A DNA stretch of 64,000 nucleotides, from contig NW_025062478.1 in NCBI RefSeq assembly GCF_000002995.4, positions 12,706,001-12,770,000 of the forward strand, read 5' to 3'. Below, piece by piece: positions 34,427 through 47,486 of this stretch. Position 1 is the first letter of the stretch; the number at the start of each line of letters is the position of its first letter. Source of the stretch: Brugia malayi. Taxonomy: Eukaryota; Nematoda; Chromadorea; Rhabditida; Onchocercidae. The notes below the pieces were generated by a model. The model searched no databases. It saw only the letters and a list, made by a program, of their open reading frames with translations, and was not told the origin of the DNA. Both the position numbers and the translations under genes were made by a program.

Positions 34427-35167
34427 CAAAGTGCATTATTCATTATTGAATATGCAAAGTAAAATGCTTCCATTGTAAGCTATACATATTATTCTTGTCT
34501 TTTTCTTTCTTACATTTCTCTCCCTCTCTCTCTCTCCCCTATTTTCATATTTATTGTGTATACTTTTTTTATTTCCCTTTGTTCGCATCATTTCTTTTCT
34601 CACTCATTTTTTCTCATTCCTTTTTGCAGTCAAAAAAAAAATTATACAGCACAAAAGACTAATCTACAATTCTGCTATTATATCATTGAAAAAAAAAAAA
34701 AAAAGATACCCATAAATGTAAATTTGATAAAAGTGAATAGCTAGAGATGGATGAATGACAGGGAAATATTGTTGTGATCAATTGGATAGTATGATTGTGT
34801 GACATTTTAAAAAGAATTTTTAATTTCTTTTTTTGTTTTATTAATTTTCTTTTTTTTTTTTTTCGTTTTCGTTTTCGTCATTTTTGTTTCTTTACTGATT
34901 AATGCGAGAATAGTTTGTTCAAAACTACTTCAATCAAATAATTGAGAATGAGTGATGGAATTGACAGAATTGAATTAGTATTGGTAATGTATGTTCTTAA
35001 ATTCTTAATATTTATTTTCTTTAAAGAAAAAAGTAGATGTAACAAATTTGATTGTTGTTCGGATAACATGATATAATTCGAAGATGTTTATATGGCTAGA
35101 GTGTTGTACTGATAATTTATAATTGCCTCATTTTTTCACTACTATTAAATCATATGGTTCAACGACA

Positions 35168-35171
<4 letters not shown>

Positions 35172-35200
<29 letters not shown>
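35172..35200. repeat. (TA)n microsatellite
   Basis: Uninterrupted TA alternation. Confidence 0.9.
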
Positions 35201-35202
<2 letters not shown>

Positions 35203-35542
35203 CTCACTGATAATTTGAAGAAAAAAGTTGGTTAGGAGAGAAGTAAGATTAAAATAAATGTTAAAAGATCTAAAATTAAATTAATATTTAGCACACTTAA
35301 ATACATATTTGTGTATAAGTTCGGATGATGCTACATTGTAACAGAAGATTTGGCTTATCCAGTAAATAATCATTTATAAATGATATACGTTTTAATTCTT
35401 ATTTATAATATGTTTATCTGATTAATTTAGAGATCTAATATTCAAATGATTTAGTAACCTAATATGTAATGGAAATCATAGGTGTCTTGTTTACATCACA
35501 ATACCAATTTGCATTGCTTTTTTTTCTCTTTGTTTATTTCAG

Positions 35543-35606
35543 GATTTCAAGATTGCGAAGAAGATATTCTGGTTGACAATTATTTTTCGTTCAACAACAA
35601 AATCAG
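35543..35606 (+). CDS. candidate exon, plus strand, gene unknown
   Basis: A 64-base segment between a textbook acceptor (GTTTATTTCAG, ends 35542) and a donor (CAG|GTGAAT at 35607). In the frame that starts with two bases of a split codon it reads FQDCEEDILVDNYFSFNNKI, with phase 2 at the end. That phase joins in frame to the exon candidate at 44216 and gives 23 further open codons before a TAA. It could be a 5' exon of the Fos gene, possibly untranslated, or belong to another gene. Confidence 0.35.
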
Positions 35607-38442
35607 GTGAATTTTCGAAAAATTAAATTAACTGTGGGAAAGAATGAATGGGAAGGTATGAAAATGAAACAGTATTGAAAATCAAATTTGTCAGTAGTTA
35701 CAGAAATTAAAGATGACCCGAAAAACTGAAAAGCATTCATTATGGTATTTTGCATTCTCCACTTTATCTTTATTTATTGCAAGACTTGACATTATACCTT
35801 AGTTGGTACTCATTTCGGTGAATATCAGGAATTTCTAATATGTTTACATTCGAATCATGCGAAACAAGATAAAAGATAAATTATACGTTGAATAATAAAA
35901 TACGAAAATAAAGCAAACATATTTGAATATCTTAGGCTTTCTGTCATAAATTCCGTAGTGGAAATGCATCTTATTTATATAGGTATTTAGACTGATTAAC
36001 TGCTGACCAAACCAGTTTTTAGCTATTTACTTTAATTTAATTAATCGGTGCTATTATGGAAGGAGGTGTAGAAAAACGTTGCTTACTTTAGGAGTCGAGG
36101 TGTCTAAATTAGTTGTGATTTTTAAATTGAAATCGCAAAGGTGCAAATGAAAGTAATAATTTGCTGCATGCATTAAATAATTCACTATTATAATAACGAG
36201 ATATGTGTGGTATTGCATTCAAATATAAAAATGACAATTAATATTTTCATATTTTTTCTTTAGATGTAAAATTTCTCCAAATATTTGTATTGATTTTCCC
36301 CCATAAATTTCAATGCATAACTAAAAGGAGAGAAAAAATCTTGTTTCTGATGGATAGGATAGGTAAGTAGTTTTTGGAATACCTATATATTCTCGTCATC
36401 TTCTTTTCATTTCTGAGTAGGATGAAAAAGAAGTCATAATAATACTGTAATGTTCAAATTATTATATGCTAAATCTGTTCTGTTCCCTCTGCAAAGTTAA
36501 ATTGTTCATCAACAAAGTTAAATTGTTAAATTGCCCATGTATGTCTCTGCATGTAGTTTACGCTAGGATTTTCGGCATTGATAGTTTTTTTTTCTTTCGT
36601 AACCTTTTCTGGTGTTGAAGTTTCTTTTGAATCTTAAATGTATAAGTTTTTCTCTTTTACAATCTTATCATCTATCCATGGTTATCAGCATTCCACACAA
36701 TCCAACATCACTAAAAATATCAAGTTCTCTTTTTCCTATCCCTTTATTGAATAGATAAGAAACTAAGCAAGGAGATTATCTGAGAAATATATGAGATTGA
36801 AAACTAACGAATTACAATCTTAGAAAATAATATCTAACTATCAGTTTAATATGTTTGTCAAGACAAGAATATGATTAAATTTTTGTAAAATCTCCTTTAT
36901 ATTCACTTAGTTCAATCCAGACTATATCATTTATATGCTTTCATATGCTATGCTTGACTCTTAGTCGGGATTTCCACACAATGAGAATTAAGGAAAGAAA
37001 AATTCATCTATGAACTGCTGGAAAATCCAATTTGTGGAGAGAACTCAAGAAAAGTTATTGTTTTTAAAAGGATAAGAAGGAGTATCATCATCACCACTGA
37101 AATTAGGCTCTTTTATATTCACTTAGTTTTGTTTAAAGAATAATAAACTTGAAATGACTTTTAGAGAGAGAGAGAGAGAGATAAAAATGTCACTTTTGAT
37201 TATCGTAATAAATGCAGATTTTCCATGATAAAGAGATTTTCCTAATTACAGTACCGATTGTCATATGTTTCTCTTCACAGATATGAAAAGGTGATAGCAA
37301 AGAAAAAAGAATAAAAAAGGCGGAAAGTATTTGTTTAAAACCGTACCGGAAGTTAGAGAGAGAGAAAAACGATACAGAACCTTTAGTATCAGCATTCATT
37401 TTTGCAATGCTTTTATGCTAATATGATCAATCCAGACTATAAAGCAAACCTATCATTTATATGCTTTTAGTTGTATTGGAATATTTTCATTCCTTTTATT
37501 CTGTAATATTCTCTATTTCATCTTTCACTTACATTAAACTTTCTCGAAGATTTAAAATATTTACGATAACTAAAATCAGAAAATTGATAAAATATAGACT
37601 GTGAATTTTTGAAAAATTCAAAACAAGACATGTATCTTTGGTGGTGTAACACATAGATATTTGTGTATTCAACGTAATTACTTTCTGTATAAAGAGAAAT
37701 TTTAAGGAAAAAAAAGTAATGCAATATTGCTAATGTTAAATGTTCATTTCTATTTTCAGATAATACTTTTACATTTCCAATTATTTATAAATATGCATAA
37801 TTGTGAATTCATATAACAACAAATTGAGGGAGGAATGTAGCAAATGTATAATGTTAATATCATTTGTGTATGATGATAGTTGATGTTGGAAGATCTGTGA
37901 AGGAATTCTTACATTATACCATATTTACACAATCTATAAGCTTGATAAATTCAATTAAAAATAATATAACAAAAGTGTATAACCAAATTTAAATCCTAGA
38001 ATAGAATTTTTTTTTTTTTTTTTTTTTGTTATTCGCACTTTTTTTTTTATTTTATTTACATTCCATTTCCTCTTCTTGTTTTTCGCTGATAAAATTCCAT
38101 TGCTGCTTCAAAATAATTTCATTCCGATGAAATTGTGTTAATCGATATTGTATCTCTATAAAAAAAAAAAGGTTTACATAATCAATGTTTCATTTTCATT
38201 CCATCATATGAAGAGATAATCTATCAGACTACAATATACATTATCAGGTAATAGTGTTTAAAATTGAAAAAATTTTGGAATCAGATTTTTATCTATTTAC
38301 ATCTTTTTCACACTTTTCCCATTTTGATAAAGTACACGATAAATATAGCTATTTGATGTTTAAACAAAAGACGGAAAGAGATAAGAAGAAAGAGAAAGTT
38401 GTTGAAATGAAAAATAAACGCTTTAAATTGTACTTTTTACCT

Positions 38443-38472
38443 CCATCCATCCATCCATCCATCCATCCATCC
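38443..38472. repeat. (CCAT)n microsatellite
   Basis: About seven CCAT units in tandem. Confidence 0.9.
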
Positions 38473-41400
38473 AATAACAACATTGCAGCTTTTTAAAATT
38501 ATTTTTCGATTGAAAAAAGTGATCAGTTTTTTCTCCTCTCTGTGTCTCCCTTCCTTTCTTACTCTCGCTCTCTCTCCCTACACTTTTTCTCCTCAAGGTA
38601 TGATTAAACTTCATAATAATGATTAGATTTAAACTTCAGAAAAAAAATAATGGGTTCATTTTTTTTTTTCTTAACATTTTATAATGATTTGAAGAAGAGC
38701 ATGATAGTAATGATACGGTCTTTCTTTCCTCTTCATCTTTTTATCCTAACAAAATCCTTATTTTCTTTTTCTTTCTCTCTCTCTCTTCCTTATTCTTGAT
38801 ACATTTTGGCGTTTCTTTTTCTGAAATTTACATGAGTTAAATGGCAATAAACTATTTGTGAAATTGGGAAATCAAGAAATTAGTTTTAGTTTAGTTTGTG
38901 CATAAATATTTAAATTAACGATTAAAAAAAAAGTGCTCCTGTAAAGATATATTGAGCATTGAGTATGTGTGTTTTAAAATTTTCCAGAACATGTGCCATC
39001 CAAAGCTAAGATAGATATTCATTCGTCAATTACTTCATTCTCCTCATAGAAATTTAGTATTCGTTGTAGTTGTTTGATGATTTATTCCTTTATGTTTGTT
39101 TATTCAGTTATTGTTTACAATTATTGTTTTCTAAAAAATTATAAAATTTATGTTGTTGCAATAGATAGTAGCAGGAAGAATCGAACATCTCCATTATTAT
39201 CTTTCAATATACTATATTTATTACATAAGGCATTACTATTATAATTTTTAACTGAAAAAGAAATATCTAAATTTTGGCATCATTCTAATATATTTTGATG
39301 TATTTGATGTTATTTGAATTACTCCGCTTTTGTTCATCTGAAAAAGCGACAGCTATTTAAAATATTTAAAATATTTGCAAATTTTGCTTTACAAACAATA
39401 TCATTCCCGAAAGGTGTGAAGAAGGATGGTTGGATTAATGTAAGCCAAGAAATAATGAAGCAATATTCTGGAAGAAAGGGAGAAAGAGAGTGAAATGGAA
39501 AAAGGATGGAAAAGGTTTCGTTTTGTCAACAAATCGTTGAATTTTATGTTTACACAAGTATAATATATCTCTCACAAAGTATACAGTACTTTGTGAAATG
39601 AGGCAAAAAAGGGGGTACATTTTCATGATTGCTGCACTTTTCTCGGCTTCTTCTTTGGAGTTATTTGTTAAGTTGAACCGTTAAAGTGATTGTCGGGCGC
39701 CAGGAAACGATACTTCTTTTCATCTTCCTTTTTTCTTCCTCCTCCTCATCCTCCTCCTCCTTGTCCTCCTCTTTCTCCTTTTCTAATCTTTTTTTTTTTT
39801 ACTCCTCTATAAATAAACCCTTTCTCTTTGGGTCTATTTTATAGTAAGAAATCTTCAACGATTCGATAACGAATTTCTTTTTTTTTTTTTTTTTTCAATT
39901 TTCCATTAGTATAGATGATTACAAACTAATTACTTAAATGAGTTTTAATTGATTGGAATGTAATCTCATCTAAATATAGATTATACTGTACAAATTTAGT
40001 AATATTTAATATATTCTTATTTGTTTCATACCACAATTTTATACATATATTTTTATCGAATCATAAATGCATATTAAATATTAAAATTGGTAATTAGTTG
40101 AATGAACATTGATTAAGAATGCATAATATCAAATACTCATGATTCTGTAAGTGCGAATTATAGTTGAGAGTATTTTTTTTCTCAAATATTATGCAATATT
40201 TATGTACAAATAGGTCTTAATTATTAACCACGAATTTGAAATAATAATTATAACAAGAAGTTTCAAATATTAATTGATACTTAGATGCAAATTACGATAA
40301 ATCAAGTTTATGGACATAAATTCTAGTATCGAATTGTTCTTAGGAGAAGTAAGTACAAATATTATTTGTAACTTATATTTGCTTTATTTCTTGATATATT
40401 TTTTGAATCAATTGATTATACTACTGCAGATAGCATGACCCATATTAAAGAATTTTCATTTTAATAGTTTTTAATAGTTTTTAATAGTTTTAATAGTTAC
40501 ACTATAACTGTGCATAGTTATGATCTATTAGATTTTGTCATTATGCAAGAAAACTGAGATATGTGTGTATTTGTTTATTCTTTCATCCTTTTATCAGTCT
40601 ATGTATTTTATTTATTGCACTTTTTTAGTAGGCTATTTATCTTGGAGTTATAATTTTCAAGATTTTGCTATGCCAAAACTGATATGTAAAAGGATTTGTT
40701 GAATTTCAGTCAAATTGAAATGACTAGAGATTAGCAAATGTTTCCAGTTTGAAATTTAGCAAGGAGGAGTTATTATGTAGGCAATAAATAATTTACTGAA
40801 TCTATCTGTAATAATAAAAAATATCTTTTGAAAAGAGATTAATGAAAAATTTATGCTATAAATGAAATAATTTCATTTTTTTTTTTTTTTTTTTTAAATT
40901 ATTTGTTATAAATGGAAATGGATGAAGAAGAAAATTGATGAAAATAGAAATTAAAAAAAAAAAATAAATAGTTAATCAATAATTGTTATTTTTACCTGTT
41001 GAGAGAATATATGTGTTGTTTATTTGTGTTCAAACATTTTATTTGTCCAGATTCATGCAGTACTGATGCCCTAAAAAAGTAATATAAAGTTTTACAGTAT
41101 TTCCCTTTTTTTTTTTTTATTCGTCTGTTTAACATTTTAATTCATTGTGTTGTTCGTTTCAGTAAATGTTCACAAACAAACATTGCTACGTTCAATCCAT
41201 AAAAATAAAAAAAAAAAAAAAAATGGAAAGGGAAAAATTGTAAAAGTAAAATGAAACTGTGATTTCCATTTTAATCACTTCATGGTGATGTATAGATAGT
41301 CTATGGTATGCGAAAAGTTATGGTGCTTGTGTATGTGTGGAATGTTTGTATACTTATATATATAGGTATATGTGTATGTATATGCATGCATGTGTGTATA

Positions 41401-43074
41401 AGTATGTTTATACATAAGTATATTATATTAAACTATTAGAAATTATTTAAATATGTCTAATGTATACTTTATATCTGAGTTATTTCAATATGTTATAAAA
41501 TTAATTTGCTAAAAATTAGAAGAACTATTTTGCAAAAAAAAAAAAAAAAAAAAAAGACAAACAATATTTTTCTAATTTTAAGGATTTAAAATATATTATA
41601 CTGGAAATTCGTTTTTTTTTTTCTTTCTTTTTTAACAGCGATAAAACTATTTTATATTTAATTGCTAGATTAAAATGGAAAGAGAAGGAGAAAAAAAATA
41701 AGCTATATGGGTATTATAAGTACATATATATATATATATATGTATGGATAATTAATATCGTTTCTGAACTGGAATAAAATGATCATTTTATTTTTTTATG
41801 TTTTTAGCAAAACTAAATGATGTATTAAGTGATGTATTATTTGAAAATGAAAATTTTTCATTTCTGCTATTATGTTAGAAATGAGATATAGAACATTTTG
41901 TTAGTGTATAAATTCAACAACAAAGTTTTATATGAAATGCTTGATGATACTTGAATTCATCATTTTTTTTTCTTGTACTTCGTTATATCTTTTTTAATTG
42001 AGAAATTCAGTTTATAGTTAATCTTGTTTTTGTTTTTTTTGCTTTTAAATGAAATGATGCATTAAATTGTAATTTTCCGGTACATCTCCATCATATATTG
42101 CTTCTATCAATCAATATTTTTAGGAGTAATATTTCACTTTTCCGTTTATATTATAATAAAGTATTTAGTGAAAAAATACTACACTACATGTAATTTTTAT
42201 CTAATTTGAAGAATTTTCTTTTTCTGAAATAAGCTTACCTGAAGCAATAAAAATAAAGTAAGACTATTTATGCATAGATTCAAGTAGTATATCAAAATAT
42301 GTATAGTTTTGAGAACTGTATGATATAACCACCTCTTCAGCATTAATTTCCAGTATAAGTGTTTATTTTATAAGTTTTCATGAGATGAAAAATAAGTAGT
42401 AACAAAAGAATGTGAGAAATGCAGAATGTATCTTATATGACACATTACTTTTGTTTGTACTTTAGTGATAAATGCATTTACTAACCTTTTCCAACTTCTT
42501 TTTTCTCAATCTTTTTACTTTGATTTTTTTTTTTTTTTTTATAAACAAATAAAATGGGGGAAAAAAAAAAGATAACTACAATGGAAAATATATTTTTATT
42601 ATTATTAAAAGTTATTTGAATTTGAGGTATATGCATAAGATGGTAATACTTGTGGGTTGTATGCTTAATGAAGGAGATGTTTTATATCGTAGTTTGTTTT
42701 GTTTTTTTTTTTTTGATAATGTAAATATTTAATACTTTTCCTCTTTTATTTCTCTCACTTCCTCGGTTTTGATTCTTCGAAAGTGTTTTTTTTTTTTCAG
42801 TTAGAAGGAAAAGCTTTTCGGTACATAAAAAAGATGTGTTCGTTTTTGAGATGAAGAGAGAGGAGAAAGTGAAAAAAAAAAAAAAAAGGGATGGTTTCAA
42901 TCTGGTAAATTTGCCAAAAAATAAGCAATAGGAGGAGGGAAGAGAAAATTTTTAGTTTGGAGGGAGAAAAAAAGAAAAAGCATTTTGATATTGGATATTG
43001 ATAGCAATAATCGTAACAAATGTAACGATGATGATTCTAACAGACACGGTGAACTAATGAACGGAGGACGGATG

Positions 43075-43076
<2 letters not shown>

Positions 43077-43107
<31 letters not shown>
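43077..43107. repeat. (GA)n microsatellite
   Basis: Uninterrupted GA alternation of about 30 bases. Confidence 0.9.
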
Positions 43108-43108
<1 letters not shown>

Positions 43109-44215
43109 TATAAATCCTTGGGAAGTATCCTTGATCTTTTTTTCCTTATCTTTGATCTAATTCATTGTTACAAATGTGTAGTTGATTCATTCAAATTACA
43201 AATATTCGAAATGGCTTTTAAAATTTTGGATGTTAGACTTGTATGATTTAAAAGAAAGCGTTTGATTAGAAATTAATTCAGGACTGAAAAAAATCACTTA
43301 TTCGTTTTTAATAATTTTAGATTTATGAAATTTGAGAAGTTAAAATTAGTGCAATATCTCAATTTTTTTTATCAACATTCATTTAGTGGGTTTGTATCAT
43401 AATTCCTTTTTGTTTTTTGTTTTGTTTTATTTTGCATGTAGAAACAAGCAAAGAAGTCTATCACTAAGAGTTTCGCAATTATTTGTGGTATAGGAAAAAG
43501 GAAAATTTTAAAGTTTCTATATGAAATTAATGTTGGTTAGAAATAAAGGAAAAAGATAAGATAGATTATGGCTGCTAGATATCTTGTTGTTTTGGTTTAC
43601 ATTAGTGATAAAGATGAAGTGATAAGGTGTATTAGGTGAAAATTTTAGATTGAAAAAGTAACCGTGAAGAAAAGATGTATTTCTTTAAAGAATACGTTTA
43701 AATGAAACGAATTTATTAAATCCATAATATTAAAAGGTTTTTTGCTAAGTAAAAGATTAGGAAATAGAAGCTATTCTTATTGATTTGATTACGAGGTTAT
43801 TGCAGTTTGCAGAGTTAGAATTAAAAAAAAAAAAAAAAAAAGAGAGAAAATGACTAAATAAATTGCTTTTTTGCTAGCATTTTATTTGTGTTACAAGAAG
43901 CTGCTGCAACTTGCACTGGTTAAAATATTTATCCAAATATTCTTTGATTCTATATCTAGCAATGGATCAATAATTCGCTTTTAAGTATTATATATCCTAA
44001 GAATGTAGAAAGAATTACTGCAGCAATTCTCTACATGTTATATATGTTTTTTCAAATTTTTTTTAATCTTAAAATAAGATTGAATATCCTTTTTTTTCTT
44101 TTTTTTTTTTTCGCGAAATGTCGTTTCCACCTATGACGTAAATGTTTTGTTCGTTCTCTTCTTTTTTTCCTCTTTCGTTTGACTTAAAACATTTTTGCTG
44201 TTTAACTTTCGACAG

Positions 44216-44336
44216 GTCTTTGGAGTGCTTTCTTAAAAATCCAGCTGTGGAAGAAAGTTTTGTCGGTTTATTACGGTGGCACTAAGTTATGGTTATACGT
44301 CCAGTATCGTCACCAGGATTACCGTCTATGTATGAG
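44216..44336 (+). CDS. candidate alternative first exon of the Fos gene
   Basis: Acceptor-like TTAACTTTCGACAG ends at 44215 (splice or trans-splice site) and a donor GAG|GTAGTT lies at 44337. ATG at 44289 starts 16 codons, MVIRPVSSPGLPSMYE, ending in phase 0. Exon 2 of the Fos gene (48977) also begins in phase 0, so joining them skips the Ser-rich exon and gives a shorter N-terminus. Joining to 47478, just before the Ser-rich exon, would also be in frame, but that acceptor is poor. A TAA lies in frame six bases before the ATG. C. elegans fos-1 is known to use alternative first exons, which makes this attractive but not proven. Confidence 0.45.
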
Positions 44337-47300
44337 GTAGTTTGCATTGTTGTTTTATTTTAATAAAATTTCTCCAATAGTGTTAAATTGTGATCTTTTT
44401 ATTTATCTACTCGCGTATGATTCAAAAAGGATAAATAAACCGGATTTTTTTTTTCGTTTTTTTTTTTTTTTTTTTTTTCATATTGGACTTAATTCCTAGG
44501 TTTGATATTATCGATTTTGTGCTATTGTCGAATTTGCGTTTATTACTTTTCAGTATTCAGTGGAATTGAAATTTATCGGAATAATGAGAAATACATCAGC
44601 CATAACTTTTCCAATAATACTAAAAACCAAAAAAACCTAACAAAATAGCTAGAATACATGAGCAGATCATATTAGAGGTGAAAAAGCTGCTGCAACTGCA
44701 TCTAAGATAATTATCGTAAGCTATACGAAACATTTGAAATTAATTTATAACTAACTTCTGTTGATCTTAGGTTAGCGATTTTTAACATTGAGGTAGATTA
44801 TGTTTTTGCTAGTGTTGATAGCAAGATGTCACATATGTCATGCTTTACAACTGGTCCATTTTATCATTTGCAAATTCTCTGCTATCGGTACTCTTAGAAA
44901 GAGAAAGAAAATACTTAATGCTTTTCTTCCTCTATGTTTTTGCTTTGGATTAGCTTATCATAATGGCGCTAAAGTTAATGTGCTGGAATTATAGCTTTAT
45001 TGTATTGGTAATTGTGAACTTAATTATAGCTTCAGTTAATATTTAGTATCAACTTTGAACATTAAGTATTTGCATATAATCTAGAACTGTGGCTGTATTT
45101 AATATCTAGTATGTATTTTTAATCGTAAATTGAATTTGAAAGTTAGTATAAATTATAATTTAAAGAAGAATTTTCGAGAGTTCATAACGAAAGTTTGTTA
45201 TCTTTCGAATTCAAAAACAATTTTTTCTCTTTTATTCAGAAAGCTATGCTTTTTTATTAGCGCTAAATTTATTCGTCAAATTTCTCATCTCATTTTTGTG
45301 TAATGTGTTTTTTTTTTTCTCTCTCTCTCTTTATTTCTATTTTCGTAAAGCCAAAACGAAAAAGCTCTTCTTTTTTCGTTCATTCTCATCCATATATGTT
45401 TATGTTTTGTAGTAATAATCAATAGTCATCAGAACTTATACATATATTAATCTGGAAGTATGAATAATGTATTATCACATAAGGTGTAAAAAAGAATGGT
45501 AGTAGTAGTAGTAATATGAATAAAAATGTTTTTTCCTTTTTTTTTTTTTTTGACTCGATACTGTAAAAGGAGATCTGAAAGGTAAAGCTCATTAGCTGAT
45601 TAATTATGCTTCTTACACCGGTAGATAGTTATCAGCAGGTATAATTGTCTAATTAGACAGAAGGAAGAAGTAAAAAAGAAATTTTATAAAAAAAAAAGTC
45701 AATTTATAGTTTAATGTGTTTAAAAATAGACGGTGCTTTATGTTCCATAAAAGAAATGTATGGTTTTGGTAGGATTGCAAAATGTTATAGGATAGTTTCT
45801 TCAAGAGATAAAGGTGATCATGTTTGTTTGTCTGCATATTTAAATAACATTGCGAGAAGCATTGCTATGGATAGAAAGTAAAATAAGTATTAAAAGTAAT
45901 GCAGGCAAATAATTAAACAATAAAATTGAAAATGGAAATAACAAAATATAATAAGGAAGAAAGAAATAAGCAAGACGATGAAACTAGAAAAGATTTAATT
46001 CGTAAGTGAAATCCCAGATTGGAAAATAAATGAGTGATTATACCTACTTTGTTTGTTCATTCACTTCAATATATTGTCGTCAATCAGTGATGCCAGCACT
46101 CTTTGCAAATTTAGAGTGAAAATGTTGGAATACAAAATCAATAGATTAGAATATATTTAATAAAAGTTATAGCTGATGGAATGTTAGCTTATCAAAAACA
46201 TTATAGCTGAGAAACAGTACTGAAAACAAAAAATTTTTAAAAAAAAGTATTTATGAGTAGATTTCGTTTTAGTTGCGATTTTGTGATTTTTATTGACAGC
46301 GCTATGATTACTGCCATCATAATTGATAAAATTTTCATATGAGGTGAAAATGATTATTATGCTACCGGATAATTGCGATAACATCAATTTCTCTCTCATT
46401 CCCTCTCTCACTTTTTTTTATTTTTTTGAAATGAAAAAATCACAACATTTATCGTCCAAACATGTACTATGGACTTTCCCAACCGATTGTTTTGTGAAGT
46501 TCATAGAATGTATGCACTAAATGGCATAATTTTGGATCATTTGTTTCAGAAATACTACTATTACTAAAAGTATTAAATGTACATATCATAGTATTATCAT
46601 TGCAGCAGTTCTTTTTATCAGACAAAAAGGCTTACTAATAGGCTTTCAAAAATTTTTTGATTTTCAAAATTATCGAAAGCTTATGGATTAGTTATTGTGC
46701 ATAATTCTAAATGATATGATGATTCAAATTTTTTACTGGGACAATAATTCTTGAATTCTATAGCATAATATTCAAGTTGTTATTCTTAGCTTGAAATGGT
46801 AAAACTCTCGAAGATAACAGATAGTCATGAAGCATTTTATGGATGCTACAAAAATGCAGGAAAAAAAAAAAAACGAAGCTCCCTTCGGTGATTACAAGCC
46901 TCGGTTATTCATTCGACGACTGGTAGTGAGGTGTTTGGCATTGGTTATGGTGAAGGTTTTGTTATGTTGCTATTTGATTCATCTTGAAAAAATACAATAA
47001 GCCAAAAATGTTGCCATTTTTGATTCCTTCTAGCAATTGCTGTTATGGCAAGCTAATAGCTACATCTTCTTGAAGACTTTTGTAACTGTTGTTGATACAT
47101 AGGTGGAACGAATACGGTTTTGTTATATTGCTACTGTGTCATTTACTATCGTCGTCGTTGTTGTTGTTGTTTGCTGTTGATGGTTTCTATTGCTAATGCT
47201 ATTGCTACTATTGCTATTGCTAGTGCTAGTGCTATTGCTATTAATAATCATTCTTCTGGGTTAAAAAGTATTTCATGTTTTAACTTCGTCTGCTAAAATG

Positions 47301-47486
47301 TACAACATTTACAGCTATCATTATTATTTCCCCTAAATTATTATCATAATTTAATTCTGGTTCCTATTAGAAAATTATTGAATACGATTATTATAAATAT
47401 AAAATTTTTGCTTCTTTTGCAACAATTAATCTAAGCATATTCTTCTCTTAATCAATTTAATGAAATAGAAGAAACAGTTTCTTCAA
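44337..47486. other. AT-rich region upstream of the Ser-rich Fos exon
   Basis: No gene seen. Just upstream of the Fos start it holds GTT-rich (about 47153-47180) and GCTATT-rich (about 47190-47245) triplet-like repeats. This should include the promoter of the long isoform, but I cannot point to a core promoter. Confidence 0.5.

Larger units (their letters stand above)
28939..35542. other. AT-rich intergenic or intronic stretch
   Basis: I see no convincing gene. Short open frames here are T-rich or low complexity. It contains a long A run (29765-29795), a T run (about 33930-33955), a GA-rich microsatellite (34357-34426) and a TA microsatellite (35172-35200). Some of this may be the first intron of a gene reading rightward. 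Confidence 0.5.
35607..44215. other. AT-rich intergenic or intronic stretch
   Basis: No convincing gene. Contains many poly-T and poly-A runs, a CATC tetranucleotide repeat at 38443-38472, and a GA microsatellite at 43077-43107. If the exons at 35543 and 44216 belong together, this is one 8.6-kb intron. Confidence 0.5.

Noticed and set aside
38254..38496. 80-residue plus-strand frame ending in Ser-Ile-His repeats
   Set aside because: Its end is the CCAT microsatellite and its start is AT-rich random translation; no splice signals support it.
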